Source: CAVQZA01 sp963718355 (lineage in GTDB: Bacteria > Actinomycetota > Thermoleophilia > Gaiellales > Gaiellaceae). From it: a stretch of 64,000 nucleotides of DNA. Shown one piece after another: positions 34,472 through 40,731 of the stretch (the first letter of the stretch is position 1; each line of letters begins with the position of its first letter). The position numbers were made by a program, and so were the translations under genes. Under the pieces are notes generated by a model, which did not search any database, was not told the DNA's origin, and saw only the letters and a program-made list of their open reading frames with translations. The stretch covers positions 1-64,000 of the forward strand of contig CAVQZA010000016.1 of NCBI GenBank assembly GCA_963718355.1, written 5' to 3'.

Positions 34472-36820
34472 ATGGACGCGCGCGAGCTGGTGCACCTCCC
34501 GACCGACCAGCTGTGCGCCGAGGCGCGTGCGTTGCGCCCCGGCCGCCTCGTCACGTTTTCGCCGAAGGTCTTCATCCCGCTGACCACGCTCTGCCGCGAC
34601 GTGTGCGGCTACTGCACGTTCGCGCGGCCGCCGCGGCGGGGCGAGCGCGCTTTCATGAGCATCGACGAGGTGCTCGAGATCGCGCGCGCCGGCGCCGCGG
34701 CCGGGTGCCACGAGGCGCTGTTCACCCTCGGCGACAAGCCGGAGCTGCGCTACCGCGTCGCGCGCGAGGAGCTGGCGGCGCTCGGCTGCGAGACGACGCT
34801 CGAATACCTCGCCCGAGCCGCGCGGGCGGTGCTTGAGGAGACGGGTCTCCTGCCGCACCTCAACCCCGGCGTGATGAGCCGCGAGGAGCTCGTCGCGCTC
34901 CGCGAGGTGAGCGCCTCGATGGGGATCATGCTCGAGACCGCCTCCGAGCGGCTCTCGGGCAAGGGCATGCCGCACTACGGCTCGCCCGACAAGCTGCCGG
35001 CGCGGCGGCTCGAGACGATCGCCCTCGCCGGCGAGCTCGAGATCCCGTTCACGACCGGAATCCTGATCGGGATCGGCGAGACGCGTGAGGAGCGGATCGA
35101 GGCGCTGCTCGCGATCCGCGAGCTGGACGAGCGCTACGGCCACATCCAGGAGGTGATCGTCCAGAACTTCCGCGCGAAGCCTGGCACGCGGATGGCGGAG
35201 CACTCGGAGCCGGATCTCGAAGAGCACCTCTGGACGATCGCAGCCGCCCGCGTCGTGCTGGGCGCCGACCGTCACCTCCAGGCGCCGCCGAATCTCTCGT
35301 ACTCCGAGTTCCCGCGACTGCTCGACGCCGGGATCGACGACTGGGGCGGGGTCTCGCCCGTGACGATCGACCACGTGAACCCGGAGGCGCCGTGGCCCGA
35401 GCTCGACACGCTCGGGGAAGCGACACGTTCGCGCGGGCTCGAGCTCGCGCCGCGCCTTCCCGTGTATCCGGAGTACCTGAGCGCGCGCTGGCTCGACCCC
35501 GCGTTGCTGACGCCCACGCTGCGCAGCGCGGACGCGCTCGGGCTCGCGCGCGAGGACGGCTGGTCGCCCGGCGAGAACATCGGCGTGCCGTTCGTCGTCT
35601 CTCGTGACGCGTTGCCGCTCGAGCTGACGGGCGACGAGCTCGGTGAGGACGAGCTGGTGCGCCTGTTCGAGGCGCGCGGCGACGAGCGCCAGCGCGTCTT
35701 CGCGGCGGCGAACCGGTTGCGCCGGGAGGTCAACGGCGACGATGTGAGCTACGTCGTCACGCGCAACATCCAGTACACGAACGTCTGTTACTTCAAGTGC
35801 GGCTTCTGCGCGTTCTCGAAGGGCAAGCTCGCCGAGAACCTGCGCGGGCCTGCGTACCTCGTGCCGCACGAGGAGATCGTGCGCCGCGTCGAGGAGGCGT
35901 GGGAGCGGGGCGCGACGGAGGTCTGTCTGCAGGGCGGGATCCATCCGGCGTTCACCGGCGACTACTACATCTCGGTAGTGCGCGCGATCAAGGACGCGGT
36001 GCCCGGAATCCACGTGCACGCGTTCTCGGCCCTCGAGGTTTGGCAGGGCGCTGCGACGCTCGATCTCTCGCTCGACGAGTACCTGCCGCTGCTGCGGGAC
36101 GAAGGTCTCGCGTCGTTGCCCGGGACAGCCGCCGAGATCCTCGACGACGAGGTGCGGCGCGTGATCTGCCCCGACAAGGTCACGACCGACCAGTGGCTCG
36201 AGGTGCACGACGCCGCGCACCGGGCGGGGCTGCGCTCCAACGTCACGATCATGTTCGGCCATGTCGAGTCGTCGCGCAGCTGGGCGCGCCACCTCGTCCG
36301 CGCGCGGGAGCAGCAGCAGCGCTCCGGCGGCTTCACCGAGTTCGTGCCGCTGCCGTTCGTGGCGATGGAGGCGCCGATCTACCTTCAGGGGCGCGCCCGC
36401 CGTGGCCCGACCTTCGGCGAGACGCTGCTGATGCACGCGGTCGGGCGGCTCGCGCTGCATCCGGCGATCACGAACATCCAGGCCTCTTGGGTGAAGCTCG
36501 GCCCCGACGGCGTTCGCGCGGCGCTCGACGCGGGGGTGAACGACCTCGGCGGGACGCTGATGAACGAATCGATCTCACGCTCGGCCGGCGCCGAGTTCGG
36601 GCAGGAGCTCCCGCCCGCTGCGATGGAGGCTCTGATCCGCTCGGCCGGCCGGGTGCCGCGCCAGCGCACGACGCTCTACGGCGACGCCTCCGAGGAGCGC
36701 CGCCTCACCTCGTTCGCGGCCGAGCCGCTCGGCGAGCCGCTGAACCCACCGGTCAAGGATGCTGGGCTCGTGGCGCCGCCGCGACTCGTTCGGCCCGGCT
36801 TCGCCGCCGCCGCGGACTAG
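34472..36820 (+). CDS. fbiC: FO synthase, CofG-CofH fusion (FbiC)
   Basis: 782 aa. It makes 7,8-didemethyl-8-hydroxy-5-deazariboflavin, the chromophore of coenzyme F420, from tyrosine and a ribityl pyrimidine. Two radical SAM domains lie in tandem: CofG with C41-x3-C45-x2-C48 in CRDVCGYC, and CofH with C439-x3-C443-x2-C446 in NVCYFKCGFC. The fused form is typical of actinobacteria. ATG 34472 is 7 nt after TAGAGT. Other F420 genes are not in the window, but the PPOX protein at 7768 may use the product. Confidence 0.96.
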   Translation: MDARELVHLPTDQLCAEARALRPGRLVTFSPKVFIPLTTLCRDVCGYCTFARPPRRGERAFMSIDEVLEIARAGAAAGCHEALFTLGDKPELRYRVAREELAALGCETTLEYLARAARAVLEETGLLPHLNPGVMSREELVALREVSASMGIMLETASERLSGKGMPHYGSPDKLPARRLETIALAGELEIPFTTGILIGIGETREERIEALLAIRELDERYGHIQEVIVQNFRAKPGTRMAEHSEPDLEEHLWTIAAARVVLGADRHLQAPPNLSYSEFPRLLDAGIDDWGGVSPVTIDHVNPEAPWPELDTLGEATRSRGLELAPRLPVYPEYLSARWLDPALLTPTLRSADALGLAREDGWSPGENIGVPFVVSRDALPLELTGDELGEDELVRLFEARGDERQRVFAAANRLRREVNGDDVSYVVTRNIQYTNVCYFKCGFCAFSKGKLAENLRGPAYLVPHEEIVRRVEEAWERGATEVCLQGGIHPAFTGDYYISVVRAIKDAVPGIHVHAFSALEVWQGAATLDLSLDEYLPLLRDEGLASLPGTAAEILDDEVRRVICPDKVTTDQWLEVHDAAHRAGLRSNVTIMFGHVESSRSWARHLVRAREQQQRSGGFTEFVPLPFVAMEAPIYLQGRARRGPTFGETLLMHAVGRLALHPAITNIQASWVKLGPDGVRAALDAGVNDLGGTLMNESISRSAGAEFGQELPPAAMEALIRSAGRVPRQRTTLYGDASEERRLTSFAAEPLGEPLNPPVKDAGLVAPPRLVRPGFAAAAD

Positions 36821-37936
36821 CTAGCGCTTCTTCTTGGGTTTCGGTTTCGGCTTCGGCTTCGGCTTCGGCCCGAACACCGCGGTCGCCGCCGTCGCCGCGG
36901 TCATTGCGACTTTGCATGGGGCGGTTCCCGTGCACGCTCCGTGCCACCCGCGGAACTCCGCGCCTGTGCCGGGGCGCGGCACGAGGCGAACGAAGAGCCC
37001 GTTGTCGAGCGTGGCGACACAGCGCGACGCGCACAGCACCGTCCCCGGGATGCCCGCGACCGCACCGTGCCCGGTCACCGACACGGTGAGCGGGAACTGC
37101 GGCAGGTGCACGAGCCACGGCGAGTTGCGCACGTCCCACCATGCTCCGGTGTGCCCGTAGTAGTCGTCATGGTTCACGTCGAGGATGGCGTTGTCGAGCG
37201 TGTCGCCGTCGGAAGTGTACGGGTACATGACGTCGCTCGAGGAGTCGCAGACATGCCCGTCGTTCGGCGGCGGGCAGTTGTTCGGAGCGGGGTCCGGGAC
37301 GGCGCCGAGGTTGTGGATCAACTCGTGCGCCGCGACCCATGCGAGGCCGCCGCCCTGGCCGAGGTCGGAGAAGCACTGCGCCTGGAGGTAGACGAACGAG
37401 AAGCCGTCCGCGGACGAGTTCAGCGCATCCGTAAAGCTCGTGCCGCAGATGTCCGGGTCGCCGACGGGGCCGTCGTAGTAGACGAGCGTCTTCTCCGCTA
37501 ACGAGCTCTGTCCGAGCTCGAAGGCGAGGTGATCGATCACGACGTTCGACCCGCTGACGTAGGCCGCACCGGGAAGCGAGAGCCGGACGAAGCCGAGATC
37601 GAGGTCGCCGAACGGCGTGGTGCAGCCCGGGAACGGGTACAGGTCGAACCGCGGCGTCCGCGTCGGGTCCTGTCTCTGCCACCACGCGTCGATCGCACCG
37701 ATATCCGTGGCGATCGCCGACGCGTACCGGCTGAAGTAGTCGGTACCGTCGGCAGGAATCACGTAAATGACGCGGATCTGCCGCGTCGAGGAGATCTGCA
37801 GGTTGGGCACGCGGTTCGCGCTCACCTCGTCCGTGCCGCACCAGGTGACCGGGGTGGCGGTTGCGCCGGCCGGCCGGGCAAAGCCGAGCGCGGCGACGAT
37901 CAAGATGGCGAGTGCCAGGGGACGAAGGACACGCAC
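36821..37936 (-). CDS. Secreted metzincin-like protease with Lys-Pro tail
   Basis: 371 aa. Residues 1-26 are a signal peptide. The zinc motif H204-E-L-I-H208-N-L-G-A-V-P-D215 and a Met-turn near M237 (SSDVMYPY) fit a metzincin with Asp as third ligand. A region at about 280-355 with FRGWHGACTG resembles the divergent InlB/Ig-like bacterial repeat. The end (356-371) is a highly basic Lys-Pro run, encoded by GGTTTC/GGCTTC hexamers. Multiple Cys suggest disulfides. Substrate unknown. TACACT lies 7 nt before GTG 37936. Confidence 0.72.
   Translation of the reverse strand: MRVLRPLALAILIVAALGFARPAGATATPVTWCGTDEVSANRVPNLQISSTRQIRVIYVIPADGTDYFSRYASAIATDIGAIDAWWQRQDPTRTPRFDLYPFPGCTTPFGDLDLGFVRLSLPGAAYVSGSNVVIDHLAFELGQSSLAEKTLVYYDGPVGDPDICGTSFTDALNSSADGFSFVYLQAQCFSDLGQGGGLAWVAAHELIHNLGAVPDPAPNNCPPPNDGHVCDSSSDVMYPYTSDGDTLDNAILDVNHDDYYGHTGAWWDVRNSPWLVHLPQFPLTVSVTGHGAVAGIPGTVLCASRCVATLDNGLFVRLVPRPGTGAEFRGWHGACTGTAPCKVAMTAATAATAVFGPKPKPKPKPKPKKKR
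36837..36866 (-). repeat. Hexamer repeat encoding the Lys-Pro tail
   Basis: Five tandem units of GGTTTC or GGCTTC on the plus strand encode alternating Lys-Pro on the minus strand. Gain or loss of units would change tail length in frame. Confidence 0.8.
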
Positions 37937-37943
37937 TGCGCCG

Positions 37944-37953
37944 AGTGTAGCCT
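37944..37953. promoter_or_regulatory. Divergent -10 boxes of the metzincin and GST genes
   Basis: Minus TACACT (37944-37949) is 7 nt from GTG 37936. Plus TAGCCT (37948-37953) is 6 nt from GTG 37960. Confidence 0.45.
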
Positions 37954-37959
37954 TTTGTC

Positions 37960-38571
37960 GTGCGCCTCTACTCCGTTCCGGTCTCGACCAATGTCGAGCG
38001 AGTCACGCTCGCGCTCGCCCACAAGGGCCTCGCAGTCGAGCACGTCGAGGTGCCCTATGACGACCGCTCCGAGATCGTGCGCGTGAGCGGCCAGGAGCTC
38101 GTGCCGGTCCTCGACACCGACGGCGAGATCGTGGCGGACTCGGCCGCGATCCTCGAGTGGCTCGAGGCGCGCTTCCCGGAGCCGTCGCTCTACCCCCGCG
38201 ACGACCCGGCCCGTCGCGCCGAGGTCGGGATCTTCGTCGACTGGTTCAACCGGGTCTGGAAGCGCGCGCCGAACATCGCCGCCGCGGAGCTCGAGAGCGG
38301 CTCGCCCGACCGGGAGCTCGTCGAGTGGAGCAACGCCGAGCTTCGCTCCTCGCTCGACGTGTTCGAGGCGCTGCTCGACGGCCGCGACTATCTGTTCGGC
38401 GAGTTCTCGGTCGCCGACTGCGTCGCGTTTCCGTTCCTCAAGTTCGGGCTCCTCTGGGAAGAGGGCGACCCCTACGTGTTCCACGCGGTGCTCCGCGACC
38501 AGCTGCGCCTGGACGCGCACCCGCGGCTCGCGGCCTGGATCGGCCGCGTCGACGAGAGGCCGCGCGCCTAA
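37960..38571 (+). CDS. Glutathione S-transferase-fold protein
   Basis: 203 aa. The N-terminal thioredoxin-like half (MRLYSVPVSTNVERVTLALAHKGL, with VPVL and the ADSAAILEWLE glutathione-binding pattern) is followed by an all-helical half with FSVADCVAFPFL. Ser replaces the catalytic Tyr or is the Ser-type nucleophile (S5 or S9). Since most actinobacteria lack glutathione, the thiol partner may be mycothiol or none; this is inference. GTG 37960 is 6 nt after TAGCCT. Confidence 0.87.
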   Translation: MRLYSVPVSTNVERVTLALAHKGLAVEHVEVPYDDRSEIVRVSGQELVPVLDTDGEIVADSAAILEWLEARFPEPSLYPRDDPARRAEVGIFVDWFNRVWKRAPNIAAAELESGSPDRELVEWSNAELRSSLDVFEALLDGRDYLFGEFSVADCVAFPFLKFGLLWEEGDPYVFHAVLRDQLRLDAHPRLAAWIGRVDERPRA

Positions 38572-38599
38572 GGACTCCTAACCCGGATACTGGTCGCCC

Positions 38600-39343
38600 A
38601 TGGATGAGGTCGAAGTTGTCGTCGCCCATTCCGAGCGCGCGACCCTGCGCGTCGGCGATGTGTTCCTGAAGGTGGACGCCGACCAGGCGCGCATCGACGT
38701 CGAGGTCGAGGCGATGGCCCTGGCGCCGGTCCCGACCCCGGAGGTCCTGTGGCGCAAGCCGCACGTGCTCGCGATCGCCGCGGTCCCGGGGACGGCACTC
38801 GGCCGCCTCGGCGAGCCGTCGACCGCGTCTCCGGCGGCGTGGGCCGCGGCGGGCGCCGCCATCCGGAAGTTGCACGACGCGCCGTTGCCGCCCTGGCCCG
38901 GCCGGGGAAGGGGCCTCGACGAGTTGGCGGCGGATCTCGACGGCGAGTGCGAGCGACTCGTGAAGAACGGCGTCCTGCCCGCCGACCTGGTCACCCGCAA
39001 CCGCCAGGTCGCCGAGGCCGCGCTCCGGTCGTGGACTCCGGTGTTCACGCACGGCGACCTGCAGATCACCCACGTGTTCGTCGACGGTGACGAGATCACC
39101 GGCATCATCGACTGGTCCGAGGCGGGCCAGGGTGATGCCCTGTTCGACCTCGCCATCTTGACGCTCGGACACGAGGAGCACCTCGGTGACGTCGTCGCCG
39201 GCTATGGCACCGACGTCGACCTCGACGTGATCCGCGCGTGGTGGTCGTTACGAAGCCTGCTGGTCGTTCGCTGGCTGCTCGAGCACGGTTTCGACCCGTT
39301 CATGGCAGGCTGTGAGGTCGACGTGCTGAGATCCCGGATGTGA
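38600..39343 (+). CDS. APH-family phosphotransferase (aminoglycoside phosphotransferase-like)
   Basis: 247 aa. The kinase fold is reduced at the N-terminus. The catalytic loop is HGDLQITHVF, where the usual Asn of H-x-D-x4-N is His, and the metal Asp lies in IIDWSEAGQGDALFDLA. WWSLRSLLVVRWLLEHGFDP is the C-terminal helix. Substrate unknown; resistance should not be assumed. ATG 38600 has GATACT 8 nt upstream. Its 3' end overlaps the lysA end by 44 nt, and the lysA C-terminus is unusual there, which hints that this gene arrived by insertion. Confidence 0.85.
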   Translation: MDEVEVVVAHSERATLRVGDVFLKVDADQARIDVEVEAMALAPVPTPEVLWRKPHVLAIAAVPGTALGRLGEPSTASPAAWAAAGAAIRKLHDAPLPPWPGRGRGLDELAADLDGECERLVKNGVLPADLVTRNRQVAEAALRSWTPVFTHGDLQITHVFVDGDEITGIIDWSEAGQGDALFDLAILTLGHEEHLGDVVAGYGTDVDLDVIRAWWSLRSLLVVRWLLEHGFDPFMAGCEVDVLRSRM

Positions 39344-40592
39344 GGCTGCGCGGCCCGCTGCTATGAGCGGATTCAGTACCCACTTCGCCGGCAAGCAGGT
39401 CGTCGAGCGTCTCGCGCTTTCGGACCAGCCGGGCGTTTCCGGCGTTGACGAGCACGACCGCCGGGCGCGGCACGCCGTTGTAGTTCGAGCTCATCGCGAG
39501 CGTGTAGGCCCCGGTCGCCGGGACGGCCAGCAGGTCGCCGTGCCGAGGCGAGGCGAGCGGGACATCGCGGGCGAGCACGTCGCCCGACTCACAGTGCTTG
39601 CCGCTGACGGCATACAGCCCGTCGGGTGGCGCATCCGCACGGCCGGCGACAAGAGCCGTCAGCTTGGCGTCGTAGAGCTGGGGGCGCGGATTGTCGGACA
39701 TCCCGCCGTCGACAGCCGCGTACCGCACTCCGCCGCCTGCCTCCTTGACCGCACCGACGCGGTAGAGCGTGACGCCGGCGCGGCCGACCAGTGAGCGCCC
39801 GGGCTCGAGCACGAGCTGCTCGGGCTGTTCGAGCGTCCAGCCGGAGAGCTGCGCCGCGACGTACTCCGCGACGCTCGGGATCTCGTCCTCCGGCAGGTAG
39901 CGGACGCCGAGGCCGCCGCCCAGATCGAGGATGCGGGGCCGCCAGTCGCCGCAGGACTCGACGAACGCGGCCAGCGCCTCCACCGCCGCGCGCGCCTGGG
40001 GGAGGCTGCGCAGCTGCGAGCCGACGTGGAGGTGCACGCCGAGGATCTCGGGGTCGCGGGCGATCAGCTCCCGGGCCTGGTCGGGGGTGAGGCCGAACTT
40101 GGAGCCCTCGTGCGCGGTTCGGATCGCCGCGTGCGTGTCGGCGTCGACTCCCGGGGTGACGCGGACGAGCAGGCGGGTCGCGCCGGCCGCCCGCGCGCGC
40201 TCGAGCTCGTCCGGCGCGTCGAGGACAACGAGGGTCCCGGCGGCCGCGGCGAGCTCGTCGTCACTCTTGTTGTTCCCGTGCAGCACGAGGCGCTCGTCGG
40301 GAATCCCGGCCGCGCGGGCGAAGGCGATCTCGCCGAGCGTGGAGACGTCGGCGCCGATCCCTTCCTCCGCGAGCAGCTGCAGCAGCGCCACGTTCGTGAA
40401 GGCCTTCGTGCCGTAGGCGATCAGCGCGTCGGGCGCCGCGGCCCGGTACGCGCGAGCCTGGCCGCGAACGGTCTCCTCGCAATAGACGACGAGCGGCGTG
40501 CCGAACTCCGCCGCGAGAGCCGACGACGTGACGCCGCCGAGGGTGAGCTCACCGCTCTCGATGCGGGCACTTTGAGGGAAGAGATCGAGCAC
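39300..40592 (-). CDS. lysA: Diaminopimelate decarboxylase
   Basis: 430 aa. The last step of lysine synthesis. The PLP Lys is in IAYGTKAFTNVALL, HVGSQL and the phosphate-binding DLGGGLGVRY follow, and the second-subunit motif CESGD is present. The family usually ends near LDDLLAGE; here about 26 more residues follow, read antisense to the 3' end of the APH gene, so the native stop seems lost. GTG 40592 is 6 nt after TACGGT, and the codon sits in the loop of a TCGAGC/GCTCGA inverted repeat (40585-40599). Confidence 0.94.
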   Translation of the reverse strand: MLDLFPQSARIESGELTLGGVTSSALAAEFGTPLVVYCEETVRGQARAYRAAAPDALIAYGTKAFTNVALLQLLAEEGIGADVSTLGEIAFARAAGIPDERLVLHGNNKSDDELAAAAGTLVVLDAPDELERARAAGATRLLVRVTPGVDADTHAAIRTAHEGSKFGLTPDQARELIARDPEILGVHLHVGSQLRSLPQARAAVEALAAFVESCGDWRPRILDLGGGLGVRYLPEDEIPSVAEYVAAQLSGWTLEQPEQLVLEPGRSLVGRAGVTLYRVGAVKEAGGGVRYAAVDGGMSDNPRPQLYDAKLTALVAGRADAPPDGLYAVSGKHCESGDVLARDVPLASPRHGDLLAVPATGAYTLAMSSNYNGVPRPAVVLVNAGNARLVRKRETLDDLLAGEVGTESAHSSGPRSLTSGISARRPHSLP

Positions 40593-40598
40593 CGCTCG

Positions 40599-40618
40599 AC
40601 CGTAGCAGGTGGTACTGT
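40599..40618. promoter_or_regulatory. Divergent -10 boxes of lysA and the leuS leader
   Basis: Minus TACGGT (40599-40604) is 6 nt from the lysA GTG. Plus TACTGT (40613-40618) is 9 nt from the ATG of the short leuS leader peptide. Both match the leaderless spacing seen across the window. Confidence 0.45.
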
Positions 40619-40627
40619 TTCGGCTCT

Positions 40628-40648
40628 ATGCAGCACCTTCTCGCATAG
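40628..40648 (+). CDS. Probable leuS leader peptide MQHLLA
   Basis: Six codons, ATG CAG CAC CTT CTC GCA, then TAG. Two adjacent Leu codons, one of them CTT, which is rare in this GC-rich genome, sit in a tiny ORF 41 nt ahead of an intrinsic terminator and 83 nt ahead of leucyl-tRNA synthetase. TACTGT lies 9 nt upstream, so the ORF would be translated from a leaderless end. This is the layout of ribosome-mediated leucine attenuation. Confidence 0.5.
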   Translation: MQHLLA

Positions 40649-40649
40649 C

Positions 40650-40688
40650 GCAGGAAGCGACCGCGGCGACCCCGTGGCAAGCTTCCCT
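40650..40688 (+). promoter_or_regulatory. Leader stem between the peptide and the terminator of leuS
   Basis: CAGGAAGC (from 40651) and GCTTCCCTG (40681-40689) pair with one bulge, enclosing a smaller CCGCG/CGTGG stem. It lies directly after the leader peptide stop and before the terminator, so a ribosome on the leader could change its folding. I could not identify an antiterminator that overlaps the terminator stem. Confidence 0.35.
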
Positions 40689-40689
40689 G

Positions 40690-40712
40690 GCCTCTCTCAC
40701 GAGAGGCTTTTT
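40690..40712 (+). terminator. Intrinsic terminator (attenuator) before leuS
   Basis: GCCTCTC (40690-40696), loop TCAC, GAGAGGC (40701-40707), then TTTTT (40708-40712). It is a perfect 7-bp stem with a T-run, the only classic intrinsic terminator noticed in the window. It lies 19 nt before the leuS GTG, in its own leader, so it must be conditional. Confidence 0.75.
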
Positions 40713-40731
40713 CGTCTCTGGAGGAGAAAAC

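Noticed and set aside
40650..40715. T-box riboswitch before leuS
   Set aside because: AGGAAGCGACCGCG matches much of the T-box consensus, but the UGGN bulge that pairs with the tRNA end is missing, and the leader from 40619 is too short for a full Stem I. The Leu-codon leader peptide explains the terminator better.
40609..40731. Longer N-terminus for leuS
   Set aside because: The extension would translate the terminator hairpin, is not LeuRS-like, and GTG 40732 has a strong Shine-Dalgarno.
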